A stretch of 64,000 nucleotides of DNA from Syntrophaceticus sp050949745 (GTDB taxonomy: Bacteria > Bacillota > DSM-12270 > Thermacetogeniales > Thermacetogeniaceae): NCBI GenBank assembly GCA_050949745.1, contig JBMNGF010000005.1:35797-99796 (forward strand). Reading direction: 5' to 3'. The notes under the pieces were generated by a model. The model ran no database searches. It was not told the origin of the DNA and was given only the letters and a program-made list of their open reading frames with translations. Of the stretch, positions 41,126-50,183 are shown in pieces (within the stretch, counting starts at the first letter, position 1; every line of letters begins with the position of its first letter). Position numbers and translations under genes: made by a program.

Positions 41126-43663
41126 TTGCCACCATTTGTTTTAGTTACTAGCGTCTTTGCTTTGGGAATAGTCATCTCTGAGCTCAACAGGGGCAGGTGG
41201 GTGTGGGCGGCGGTTGTGGGTGCCGCAATTTTTTTAGCTGCAGGTATCTGGTATTACCGGTGGAGCAAAAGGTATTCTTTCCTCTGGCTGCCTTTATGTT
41301 TTATGTGCCTTGGGTATGTCTGGATGGGAATTAACTTTGTTTCTTTTCCACAGCAGCTCAACCCTTTTCTGGGCCACTTTGTACAGGTGGAAGGGGTTGT
41401 GGATGAGCTTCCTTCTGTTTACCCCAACAGTCTTGTCTTTGTGCTGGATGAACCTGTCGTTACCTTGGATAAGGATCGATGGCAGGGGGATGAGAAGCTT
41501 CAGGTTGTCTATTATATAGCCGCAGAGAAGACTGATGATGAGAGCACGCCGCCACAACTAACAGCTACAACAGGCAGCACTCGGTCATTTGCTGAGAAAC
41601 GTGATGATGACAGCAGAAATAAGCTTGTTGTACCGGGAGCAGCTGGCATTGGGATTGAGGCTGAAAATCTGCGCTCAAAGCTTCTGCCTGGTGCTGTTGT
41701 CAGGGTAGAAGGTTTTATTGAGCTGGCAGAGGCAGCTCTGTCACCTGGAGAGTTTGATTATCGGGCTTATTTGAAGCGGCGCGGTATTATCGCCCAGGTT
41801 CAGGCAAAAGGAATTCCAGAGGTCATATCACAGAGACAGGGTTTGGGCAGCTTCTGGGCCGGCCTTCGCCTGCGGATCGAGAATGGTATCAACACAACCC
41901 TTCCACGGGATGAGTCTCTCTTTCTTAAGGAAATACTCCTCGGCTCAAAAGAGGGGATGACCCCAGATGACCGTGATATTTATCAGAGGACAGGTGTAAT
42001 GCATCTCTTTGCTGTTTCTGGCCTCCATCTGGGATTTGTTTTCGCTGCCTTGATGGCAGCTGCAGGCCTCTTTGGCCTCAAGCGCATACCCACCTTTATT
42101 ATGGTAACTGCTGGGATTTGGGGATATGCGGCTTTGATCGATTTCACATCCCCCATTACTAGGGCCGCTATTATGGCTACAGTAGGATTAGCGGCTTATC
42201 TTTGGCAACAGCGGCAGAATGCCATGAATTCCTTGGCCCTGGCCGCCCTGGTTCTCCTGCTCTTAAACCCTTCATTGCTCTTTGACCCTGGTTTTCAGCT
42301 CTCCTTCACTGCCACCTGGGGTATTATCTATCTGGCTGTTCCACTTAACAGACACATTCCACTTCCTGCTGGAATTCGAGAAGCGATAACTGTACCACTT
42401 GCTGCCCAGCTAGCTATTCTCCCGCTGATCGCATCATATTTCAATCAGGTAGCGATTCTGGGTTTGCTGGCCAATATCCTGGTTGTGCCCTTGGCAGGAT
42501 TTGTGGTTTATTTAGGATTGGTGGGAATGATGCTGGCTTTAGCCGCACCTGCGCTGTTTAATCCTTTTTTCCTGGCAGCTGGCGCACTCTCTATTCCCAT
42601 TAAGGGGCTGCTCAGTCTATTAGCAGAGCTCCCCAGTGCTGCATTCTTTGTACCTCCACCACCATTATGGTTATATTTGTTGTGGTTTGGTATACTGCTG
42701 CTGTTGGGTTGGGCTCTGCGAGAAGGGTTTACGGTTTCTTTTCCCCACTTTCGCTTCCGGTCTGCCGCCACATCTTGGGTTATGCCCTCTCTGCTTGTAA
42801 TCACCTTTTGTTTAATACTACTTTGCACTGGGATTTGGAGAGGTAGTTCAGGTCAACTGGAAGTAACCTTTTTCAATGTCGGGCAGGGTGATGCCGCCTT
42901 AGTCAGGACACCTGCGGGGCGCACTATGCTGGTGGATGCAGGGGGGAGCCCTTCGTATCTCAACAGTTCCTATGAGCCCGGCAGACAGGTTGTAGTACCA
43001 GCTCTAGCCCGAGCGGGCATCAAGGAACTAGACCTGGTTGTCAACTCACACCCTCATGAGGATCATCTCGGGGGTATTCCGGCTGTTTTAGATAATATAA
43101 AAGTGGGCAGATATGCAGCTCCACCTATAGAACATGTAACCCCCCTGGTGATTCAGGTACAGCAGTTGTTAGAGGAAAAAAAGATCCCTGTGAATTACAT
43201 ACACAGTGGAGCAGAGATTAAACTGGATCCAGCTGTAAAAATATCAGTTCTAGGGCCTCCTGAAACACCTTTTTCAGGAACCCGCAGTGATGCTAATAAC
43301 AACTCCCTTATTTTGCATATAGCATATGGCAAAGTCTCCTTTTTGCTGACCGGTGATGTAGAGCAGGAGGGGATGTTGGATTTGGTTGAGCGTATTCAGA
43401 ATGGCAGGACAGCTGGTGAGATTAAAGCCGATGTTCTCAAATGTCCCCACCATGGTAGTTCCTATAGCATTTGTCAGGAGTTTGCCGATGCTGTGCGCCC
43501 GCAAATAGTGGTAATCAGTGTTGGGAACAATAATTTCGGTCACCCGGCAGCTGAAACCATCTGTTTCTGGCAGGAGCAAGGAGCCCAGGTTTTGCGCACT
43601 GATAAAGAGGGGCATATCATCCTGGTTACAGATGGCGCAAAACTGAGCAGGACCGAGAGATAG
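41126..43663 (+). CDS. comEC: DNA internalisation channel ComEC/Rec2
   Basis: Takes up single-stranded DNA across the membrane. The 845-residue protein has an N-terminal membrane segment, a DUF4131/OB-like region, the Competence membrane domain (GVMHLFAVSGLHLGFV onward), and a C-terminal metallo-beta-lactamase domain with HPHEDH at residues 642-647. The TTG start follows a GGTGGAGGTG site. It is followed by holA in the usual order, with pfkA and a small gene inserted between. Confidence 0.94.
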   Translation: MPPFVLVTSVFALGIVISELNRGRWVWAAVVGAAIFLAAGIWYYRWSKRYSFLWLPLCFMCLGYVWMGINFVSFPQQLNPFLGHFVQVEGVVDELPSVYPNSLVFVLDEPVVTLDKDRWQGDEKLQVVYYIAAEKTDDESTPPQLTATTGSTRSFAEKRDDDSRNKLVVPGAAGIGIEAENLRSKLLPGAVVRVEGFIELAEAALSPGEFDYRAYLKRRGIIAQVQAKGIPEVISQRQGLGSFWAGLRLRIENGINTTLPRDESLFLKEILLGSKEGMTPDDRDIYQRTGVMHLFAVSGLHLGFVFAALMAAAGLFGLKRIPTFIMVTAGIWGYAALIDFTSPITRAAIMATVGLAAYLWQQRQNAMNSLALAALVLLLLNPSLLFDPGFQLSFTATWGIIYLAVPLNRHIPLPAGIREAITVPLAAQLAILPLIASYFNQVAILGLLANILVVPLAGFVVYLGLVGMMLALAAPALFNPFFLAAGALSIPIKGLLSLLAELPSAAFFVPPPPLWLYLLWFGILLLLGWALREGFTVSFPHFRFRSAATSWVMPSLLVITFCLILLCTGIWRGSSGQLEVTFFNVGQGDAALVRTPAGRTMLVDAGGSPSYLNSSYEPGRQVVVPALARAGIKELDLVVNSHPHEDHLGGIPAVLDNIKVGRYAAPPIEHVTPLVIQVQQLLEEKKIPVNYIHSGAEIKLDPAVKISVLGPPETPFSGTRSDANNNSLILHIAYGKVSFLLTGDVEQEGMLDLVERIQNGRTAGEIKADVLKCPHHGSSYSICQEFADAVRPQIVVISVGNNNFGHPAAETICFWQEQGAQVLRTDKEGHIILVTDGAKLSRTER

Positions 43664-43844
43664 CTACCATAGCGCCGCTTCCCTAAGTGGTTGGTCACCC
43701 CTGGGCAAGAGCAGGACAAATATACAGCTACCATAACCACTGACAGGCTATTCCGCAATAAGCATCTACAGATATCTGACATAAAATATCAGCAATTAAA
43801 GTGTCTTGTCGAAAAAGCGAATCAATTGTTGAAGCCAGGTGTTT

Positions 43845-44925
43845 TTAATCTCCAAAACTGATGCCGGTGGAACGAGCAGCTAGCACAAGTTGGCTCTCGG
43901 CGGGCACAGAAGATGTTTTCTTGGTTGCTTCCTTGAGGGGGACAGATACAATCTCTTGGCCCTTGAGGGCAACCATCAGGCCACTGTGGCCGGACATAGT
44001 CAGCTCCGCTGCAGCCACACCGAAGCGGGTAGCCAGGATTCTATCCAAGGGAGATGGGGAACCACCCCGCTGGATGTGTCCTAAAACAGTCACCCTTGTT
44101 TCCATTCCTGTAGCCTGTTCCACAAGGCTACCGATCAACTGTCCGATGCCTCCCAAACGTAAGGGATCACCGCTTCCCTCAATTTTTTCTCTGATTATAT
44201 GTTTCCCGCTGGGACCAGGGGTTCCCTCCGCTACAATGATGATGCTGAAAGGCTTGCCTTCTCTTTGCCGGTCCTCGATCTTTTCAACTATGCTGTCCAA
44301 TGACCAAGGAATCTCCGGGATCAGGATTACATCTGCTCCACCGGCAACCCCTGACCAGAGGGCAATCCACCCTGCATAGCGTCCCATCACTTCTAGAACC
44401 ATTACTCGATGGTGTGATTCTGCAGTAGTATGGAGCTTGTCCAATGCCTCGGTAGCGGTTGTCACTGCTGTGTCAAAACCGAAGGTTTGATCGGTTGCTG
44501 CCAGATCGTTGTCAATTGTTTTAGGAACCCCTATGATGTGTGCACCCTTAGCTACCAATTCATTGGCAATAGATAGGGTGCCATCTCCTCCGATGGAGAT
44601 TAGGTTATCTAACTGTCAGTTTCTTCATATTATCTAGCAGCTGTTCTGAGACATCAAAGTATTCAATATCTCCTTCCGTTGTTTCTACTGGAAAATTGAA
44701 GGGGTTATCCCGGTTGTTCGTTCCTAGGATTGTTCCTCCACGATGTAAAAGGCCAGAGATCGCCTTTTTGTCAATAGGGATCCAATCCTTCTCTATAATC
44801 CCCCGGTAACCGTCTCGAAATCCTAGGACATCAACACCGCTGGCGAACAGGGTCTTTGCTGCAGCTCTGATCACGGCATTTAAACCTGGACAGTCCCCTC
44901 CGCCAGTTAAAATTCCTACACGCAT
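43845..44925 (-). CDS. pfkA: 6-phosphofructokinase, interrupted by a single-base frameshift
   Basis: Phosphorylates fructose 6-phosphate in glycolysis. The N-terminal piece (44925 to 44605) has GILTGGGDCPGLNAVIR; the rest (to 43845) has IGGDGTL, PKTIDND, MGRYAGWIAL and GHIQRGGSPS. One extra base near 44609 breaks the frame; removing it gives LTVDNLISIGGDG and a 359-residue protein, normal for group III PFKs. GGDG at the phosphate-donor site points to ATP rather than pyrophosphate, but this is not conclusive. AAGGGGG precedes the start. Confidence 0.9.
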
Positions 44926-44955
44926 AATTTTCCCCCTTAAAAATGTTTTCCTATA

Positions 44956-44977
44956 AAATACTCTTATTCTAGTATTT
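44956..44977. promoter_or_regulatory. Inverted repeat in the pfkA upstream region
   Basis: AAATACT and AGTATTT are separated by 8 bases, about 30 bases ahead of the pfkA start on the minus strand. Possible operator or promoter element; the regulator is unknown. Confidence 0.3.
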
Positions 44978-45086
44978 CACTCAGGAAGTAATAATCCTGC
45001 ATCAATTCGGCAAGTTCTCTCATGAGTGAGCATACTTTAACTGTATGGCATCTCTATTTTTGATAACTATGAGGAGGGTTAATAAA

Positions 45087-45386
45087 TTGAGTGAACAGGA
45101 TTATAATGAATTATTACGAAGGCTTATGGAAACAGGGGCAATTGATAAAATGGGCTTTTCAGAGAAATCTCAAAAGGCCCAAGAAATATCAGATGATGCT
45201 ATTAATGATAATACCCTGGATCAGGATAAGATCTCTACAGTGATTCAGAATATGACTTCCGATTTGAGTGAAGATAAGCGCCAGGAATTGATAGAATTTG
45301 TGGAACAGGCTCTTCAGCAGTTGGATAATGAACAGCTTACAGATGATATTCTTAAGATTCTCTATCTGTTTTTAGATCAGGACTGA
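45087..45386 (+). CDS. Small helical protein of unknown function
   Basis: 99 residues from TTG 45087, which has GGAGGG at the right distance; an upstream frame to 45045 lacks a site. The protein is acidic, rich in D, E, Q and L, without a membrane span or cysteine, and looks fully alpha-helical. I do not recognise a family. It lies between pfkA (opposite strand) and holA. Confidence 0.6.
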   Translation: MSEQDYNELLRRLMETGAIDKMGFSEKSQKAQEISDDAINDNTLDQDKISTVIQNMTSDLSEDKRQELIEFVEQALQQLDNEQLTDDILKILYLFLDQD

Positions 45387-45477
45387 TACTGCCGGGCCTG
45401 GCATCATATCTAAAGGGAGAGGGAGCAGGGATTATATCACCGGGAGAGAATAACAATATTTAGGCAGGTGGACTAAA

Positions 45478-46452
45478 ATGACTGTAATGACATATGGCCA
45501 GGCAAACAAGGCTCTTAACCGGGGAGAGATTCCGGCTTTTCTAGTTCTGTATGGTGAAGACCGCTTCCAGGCCAGGGAGTTGATCAGGTTTTTGAGGATG
45601 CGCCTAGAAGCCCAGAGCAATACTGGGGTCGAATACATGGAATGGGATGAAGAAGCAGGGGATATTGATATCTATAGCTCTCTGCAAACAATGCCTCTTG
45701 GTGGTGGGGAGCGTTTAGTAGTTGTGAACAATGCAGACCTTTCTAAGGTGAAATCGTATTTAAAGGTGAACAACTCACATCTGAAAGCTGTATTTCAATT
45801 GGAGAAGAAACTGAAGAAAAAAGATCTGCCAGATGCAAAAGATTGTTGGTTGGTAGAGTGTAAACCTCTCAAAGGTAGGGACCTTAACCGTTGGCTACAG
45901 GATGAGGCCGCTTCCAGGGGAAAGGAGCTGCCTGCTGCTGCAGCAGAATATTTACGGTTTTCCTGTGGGGAAAATGCTGCCATTCTTAGCAAGGAGATAG
46001 AGAAGGCTGCTCTTTATCTTGGTCCAAAACAGAAGAAAATCACTGTAGGTGTTTTTCAGAATTTAGGGAGCAGGACTTATGACCGGGCTATGTTTGAATT
46101 GGTGGATGCAGTAGCAGAGCGCAGAGGGAGTGATGCCCTTGAGGTCATTAATGAACTGCTTGCTCAGGGAAAACCTCCGGTATTGTTGGTATCTGTGGTT
46201 TCACGGCATTTTCTTCAGATGCTGGAGGCTTATTGGCTTCTTGAAGAAGGGCTTCCTCCCCGTGAACTTTCCGGTGTGCTTGGTGTACACCCCTATGTGG
46301 CGAAAAAACTGATGAAACAGCTCCGATCTTACCGCCTCAGGGAAATCGAAGTAATCCTTGAAGGTTTATTGGAACTTGATCTATCGATTAAGCAAGGAAG
46401 GGCTTCTCCGGATCTGTTGATTACTTCTTTTCTCGGAGAGTTCAGTGCCTAG
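45478..46452 (+). CDS. holA: DNA polymerase III delta subunit
   Basis: Clamp-loader subunit that opens the beta ring. 324 residues with LVLYGEDRFQARELI near the start and the C-terminal collar region (GKPPVLLVSVVSRHFLQMLEAY). ATG 45478 is preceded by GCAGGTGG. It comes after comEC and before rpsT as in most Firmicutes. Confidence 0.93.
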   Translation: MTVMTYGQANKALNRGEIPAFLVLYGEDRFQARELIRFLRMRLEAQSNTGVEYMEWDEEAGDIDIYSSLQTMPLGGGERLVVVNNADLSKVKSYLKVNNSHLKAVFQLEKKLKKKDLPDAKDCWLVECKPLKGRDLNRWLQDEAASRGKELPAAAAEYLRFSCGENAAILSKEIEKAALYLGPKQKKITVGVFQNLGSRTYDRAMFELVDAVAERRGSDALEVINELLAQGKPPVLLVSVVSRHFLQMLEAYWLLEEGLPPRELSGVLGVHPYVAKKLMKQLRSYRLREIEVILEGLLELDLSIKQGRASPDLLITSFLGEFSA

Positions 46453-46476
46453 TGGCCAGTTGTTGAAAGATAGATC

Positions 46477-46504
46477 AAAAAAACCCCTACATCAGGGGTT
46501 TTTA
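46477..46504. terminator. Bidirectional terminator between holA and rpsT
   Basis: AAAAAACCCCT pairs with AGGGGTTTTT over ACATC, so it has a T-run in both directions; it serves the convergent holA and rpsT genes. Confidence 0.9.
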
Positions 46505-46505
46505 T

Positions 46506-46775
46506 TTATACTGCTTGGTCTCTGTTCAGCATTTTTGTTAATTGGGACTTCTTGCGATCTCTGGCATTGGGGTGAATGATACCTTTGGCAGAAACTTTGT
46601 CGATGTATTTGATAGCCTTTTTATAGTTTTCTTCAATGGTTTCATTATTTCCTTCTACCAGTGATTCTTGAAACCTCTTGATAGCGGTTTTCATAGCAGA
46701 TTTATAAGATTTATTGCGCAGTGTTCGTTTTGCAGCAATCCTGGCTCTTTTTTCTGCAGATTTAATATTTGCCAT
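46506..46775 (-). CDS. rpsT: 30S ribosomal protein S20
   Basis: 89 residues starting MANIKSAEKRARIAAKRTLRN, basic and helical, binding 16S rRNA. On the minus strand the ribosome site is AAGGGGGTG. It faces holA across the shared terminator. Confidence 0.97.
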   Translation of the reverse strand: MANIKSAEKRARIAAKRTLRNKSYKSAMKTAIKRFQESLVEGNNETIEENYKKAIKYIDKVSAKGIIHPNARDRKKSQLTKMLNRDQAV

Positions 46776-46952
46776 TCTTTCACCCCCTTGTCAGTTAAAT
46801 ATAAGCCAAATATGATAGTAACACGATTAACCGCAGTTTGCAAGCATTTGATTTTAGATGTTTTAAGGGTTTTTCTCCCCTACAAAATAGTTATATTTTA
46901 CCACATGATGGAATATTATTGGTCAGACAGCTATCAAAGGGGGGAGCTCAAG

Positions 46953-47930
46953 ATGCACCGTAGATTTAAGCAGAAACCGCAACTAGGGAAGTGCATTTCT
47001 GTCATGCTATTGGTGTTAGTTTGTCTGTTGAGTGTAGGGTTTGTTGATTTTTCTTATACTTTGCTGCTGCAATCTGGCTTAGGCGGGGTAGGACAGCAAA
47101 CAGAGGAGCAAGAGAGAGGAGAGGTAAGTAAGATATGCGAGTTTTTATTTGGTATTGATCCTTTTGACCCATCTGGGGTTTTGGAAAAGGGGCTTCCCTT
47201 TAGTATAACGGCGAGAGTTCCTGAAGCAGTCTGCAGTAGGGGCACTTCAGAACAGCCGGCAGAAAAAAACTTAACTATTGATAAATCTCAATGGGCAGAG
47301 GCATTAGCGAATAAACCTGTTGAAGTAGCTCTTTATCACACTCATAATGCAGAGACCTATATCCCGGAGAATGGCAAGAGTAAAGTTGAAGGGAAAAATG
47401 GGGGGATCACCCTGGTGGGTGAAGAGATTGCAGGGGTCCTTGCTGAACAGGGGGTACGGGTTGTTCATGACCTGACTATCCATGATTACCCTGACTTTCC
47501 TACCTCCTATATTAAATCCAAGGCTACAGTTAATGGTCTCTTAGGAGATTATCCAGATATAAAAATGTTAATTGATCTGCACAGAGATGCGGGCATTCCT
47601 AAAAAACAGACAGTTACTATAGATGGTGAGCAGTCAGCACTTCTTCTGTTTGTTGTCGGAAATGGTCAGTATGTTTCCAACCCCCATTGGAGGGAGAATT
47701 ATGCCCTGGCCCGGCAGGTTGCCAATCGTCTGCAAGAAAAGTATCCTGGTATTGTCAAGGATGTGCGGTTAAAAAGTGGCGGCTATAACCAGAACCTTTC
47801 ACCTAATGTTCTTTTGGTTGAAGTGGGAAGTGACAAGAATACTCTCGATGAGGCATTAATAGCGGGTCGCTGCCTGGGTGAAGTTCTCGCTGAGCTGATC
47901 AATGAGAAACATGAGAAAAATGATGTATAA
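46953..47930 (+). CDS. spoIIP: Stage II sporulation protein P
   Basis: A peptidoglycan amidase that works with SpoIID and SpoIIM during engulfment. 325 residues from ATG 46953 (site GGGGGAG): one membrane span (about 15-35), then the amidase domain with YHTHNAETY, IDLHRDAG and the late LLVEVGSDKN. A much longer in-frame reading back to 46668 overlaps rpsT and is not supported. In B. subtilis gpr lies between rpsT and spoIIP; it is absent here. Confidence 0.93.
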   Translation: MHRRFKQKPQLGKCISVMLLVLVCLLSVGFVDFSYTLLLQSGLGGVGQQTEEQERGEVSKICEFLFGIDPFDPSGVLEKGLPFSITARVPEAVCSRGTSEQPAEKNLTIDKSQWAEALANKPVEVALYHTHNAETYIPENGKSKVEGKNGGITLVGEEIAGVLAEQGVRVVHDLTIHDYPDFPTSYIKSKATVNGLLGDYPDIKMLIDLHRDAGIPKKQTVTIDGEQSALLLFVVGNGQYVSNPHWRENYALARQVANRLQEKYPGIVKDVRLKSGGYNQNLSPNVLLVEVGSDKNTLDEALIAGRCLGEVLAELINEKHEKNDV

Positions 47931-48001
47931 ATGATCCCTACCGGCATATTGTTTGCCAATCAGTGGAAGACTATCTATATAATCATGCGGGGGGGATCAA
48001 G

Positions 48002-48253
48002 GTGAATCGCTGTAGCAAAATCTTAATTGTCACAGTTATAATTTTAATTATGTCAGGGGGAATCCTACTTACAACGAACAATATACGAGATTTGCAGGGG
48101 ATGGAAAAAACGCACATTACTATAAATATACCTGGTAAAAATGTAATTGCATCATATATTGAGCACGTTTTTAAACAGTTCAAAGATAGGGCTGTTTCTT
48201 TTTTTTCCTGGTTCGAGAAGGTTATAAGATCTGTGGTGCCTGGCACCGTTTGA
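48002..48253 (+). CDS. Small membrane protein at the yqxA position
   Basis: 83 residues from GTG 48002 (GGGGGG upstream), with one hydrophobic span (about residues 6-24). Position between spoIIP and lepA is that of yqxA (DUF3679) in B. subtilis, but sequence likeness is too weak to name it. Its last residues (VVPGTV) and stop codon are encoded by a palindromic repeat inserted at 48235, so the original C-terminus has been replaced. Confidence 0.6.
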   Translation: MNRCSKILIVTVIILIMSGGILLTTNNIRDLQGMEKTHITINIPGKNVIASYIEHVFKQFKDRAVSFFSWFEKVIRSVVPGTV

Positions 48254-48298
48254 TTTTGTTGTTATTTGATTATTCTGTTTCTCACGGTGCCAGGCACC
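48235..48298 (-). repeat. 64-bp palindrome-ended repeat, copy 5 (reverse orientation)
   Basis: Reverse complement of the unit at 14150 with one extra base in the centre. It overlaps the end of the small membrane protein gene, then GGTTTCGGCACCGG continues past it. The rest of the gap to murJ (48299-48587) contains two hairpins and no gene. Confidence 0.85.
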
Positions 48299-48404
48299 GG
48301 TTTCGGCACCGGTTTCTCTTAGCTATAATTCAGGAAATACTTTTGTTGTGGAGCACAAAGTGATAATATCTACTTTGAGGCTCTATTTTTTTCAACTGAC
48401 TAAT

Positions 48405-48449
48405 TTGGCGTAAGTTTGCCGCTCTTGATAAGAGGGAGTCCGACGCCAA
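48405..48449. promoter_or_regulatory. Structured intergenic element upstream of murJ
   Basis: TTGGCGT pairs with ACGCCAA at the ends and CTCTT with AAGAG in the middle, with two asymmetric internal loops between. No T-run. It may be an RNA element in the murJ leader; no known riboswitch consensus was recognised. Confidence 0.3.
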
Positions 48450-48482
48450 CTAATTCATTCATTTGCAGTTCAGATGGTACTG

Positions 48483-48522
48483 CTTAACTTTGAGTACGAA
48501 GCAAAGCTTCTACTCTAAGTAA
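48483..48522. repeat. 40-base hairpin repeat, copy B
   Basis: Shares GAGTACGAAGCA and AGCTTCTACTCTAAGT with the hairpin at 33471, with mismatches in the outer stem. It lies about 65 bases ahead of murJ. Confidence 0.7.
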
Positions 48523-48587
48523 ATAAAGTTCAGAGATGGTGAATCACTCACCCCCTGAACTAAGAATTTGCTTCAAAGGAAGGTCAA

Positions 48588-50168
48588 ATGTCAGAAAGAG
48601 AAAAACTTTTCCGAGCAGTTGGGATAATCACTATCGCTAATATTGCGGCCCGTATTCTTGGTTATGTGCGAGAGGCTTTACTCTATTACCTTTTTGGACA
48701 GACTCGGATCGCGGATATTTTTAATGCAGCCTTCTCCATCCCTGATTTTATTTACATGATTTTGGTGGGTGGTGCATTGAGTTCAGCCTTTATCCCTGTA
48801 TTCGGAGGCTATATCGCTAAAGAAGAAGAGGATGAGGGTTGGAAGGTAGCCAGTATCATGCTCAATCTGGTTATCACCCTTATGTGTGCTGCCATCACTC
48901 TTGCTATGGTGTTTACTCCGCAGTTGGTGTACCTGCTGGTACCCGGTTTTAATGCCGCTGAGATCGATATGACCATCTACCTGACTCGTATCATGTTTAT
49001 ACAGACATTTTTTATGGGCTTGAGTGGGGTGACTATGGGGATACTTCACTCTTACAAGAAATTCACCGCTCCAGCCTTGGGCTCAGTAGTTTATAATCTT
49101 TCTGTTGTGGTCATCGGTGGGGTGCTGGGCCCTCGTTTAGGTATTGTAGCCTTTGCTATCGGGGTTGTGGTAGGGGCAGTTCTGAATTTCGCTGTTCAGG
49201 TGCCCACCTTGTTGCGGTTAGGTGTCAAATACGGTCTGGTGTTAAACCTGAAGCATCCGGGGATCAAGCAGGTTGGCATATTGGTCTTTCCCGTTTTGAT
49301 CGGGCTTTCGGTTTCTCAATTCAATCTTTTTGTCAGCCAGAATTTGGCCTCAGGGCTTCCCAGCGGGCAACTGGCGGCACTGAAGACGGCGCAAAGATTC
49401 ATGCAGCTGCCTATCGGTATTTTTGCGGCTGCTATCGGTACTGCAATTTTCCCTACTTTAACCGAACAGTCCGCTCGCCAGCAGATAGGAGAGTTTCGAC
49501 GTACCTTTTCCTTAGGGATCAGATCGATAAATTATTTGACACTTCCCTGTGTGGCAGGGTTGATAGCTATCGGTCTTCCAGTGATCAGGCTTTTTTTCGA
49601 GATGGGGAATTTTGCACCTGAAAGTTCAGCGGCTACGGCAGCGGCCCTTTATTACTATTCTTTAGGGATCGTTGGTTACGCAGGCTCCATGGTCTTAAAC
49701 AGGGTTTACTATGCCTTGAAAGATACTAAAACCCCGGTTATAGTAGGGGTTGCTACTGTCTTCCTGAATATCGTTCTCAATATCTGGTTGGTGGGGCCCA
49801 TGGGGCATAGAGGATTAGCTTTGGCTTATTCTCTGGTAGGGCTGATCAACATGCTGGCCCTGCTCTTTCTATTAAAGGCTAAGCTTGGCCATATTGATGG
49901 CCGCAGGATCGCTATATCTGCCGGAGGTGCGGCGGTTGCCTCTCTGGCTACAGGAGTGACTGCTTACGGGGTTGTCGTCTTGCTGGAAGGCTTTTTGGGA
50001 GTCGCTGCTAAAACAAGCCAGTTGATAACTGTAGGAGGGGCGATAGGTGCCGGTGTTCTCGTTTATTTCATTTTGTCTTATTTATTTAAACTAGAGGAGT
50101 TTCAAATGGTATTGGGGCTGGTCAACAAGCGTATCGGGATGAAAAGAAAGTCCAGCTCGGTTCAGTAA
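48588..50168 (+). CDS. murJ: Lipid II flippase MurJ (MviN family)
   Basis: Moves lipid II to the outer face of the membrane. 526 residues with 14 likely spans; family motifs GYVREALLYYLFG near the start, then ADIFNAAFSIPD, and the conserved second-half segment RFMQLPIGIFAAAIGTAIFP. ATG 48588 follows AAAGGAAGG. It is inserted between the spoIIP group and lepA. Confidence 0.93.
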   Translation: MSEREKLFRAVGIITIANIAARILGYVREALLYYLFGQTRIADIFNAAFSIPDFIYMILVGGALSSAFIPVFGGYIAKEEEDEGWKVASIMLNLVITLMCAAITLAMVFTPQLVYLLVPGFNAAEIDMTIYLTRIMFIQTFFMGLSGVTMGILHSYKKFTAPALGSVVYNLSVVVIGGVLGPRLGIVAFAIGVVVGAVLNFAVQVPTLLRLGVKYGLVLNLKHPGIKQVGILVFPVLIGLSVSQFNLFVSQNLASGLPSGQLAALKTAQRFMQLPIGIFAAAIGTAIFPTLTEQSARQQIGEFRRTFSLGIRSINYLTLPCVAGLIAIGLPVIRLFFEMGNFAPESSAATAAALYYYSLGIVGYAGSMVLNRVYYALKDTKTPVIVGVATVFLNIVLNIWLVGPMGHRGLALAYSLVGLINMLALLFLLKAKLGHIDGRRIAISAGGAAVASLATGVTAYGVVVLLEGFLGVAAKTSQLITVGGAIGAGVLVYFILSYLFKLEEFQMVLGLVNKRIGMKRKSSSVQ

Positions 50169-50183
50169 GAAAGGTGAGTAGTG

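Noticed and set aside
43861..44379. Plus-strand frame opposite pfkA
   Set aside because: It lies wholly within the strongly conserved pfkA coding sequence on the other strand.
46668..46952. N-terminal extension of spoIIP
   Set aside because: It runs antisense through rpsT and has no start signal; ATG 46953 has a strong ribosome site and gives a normal SpoIIP.
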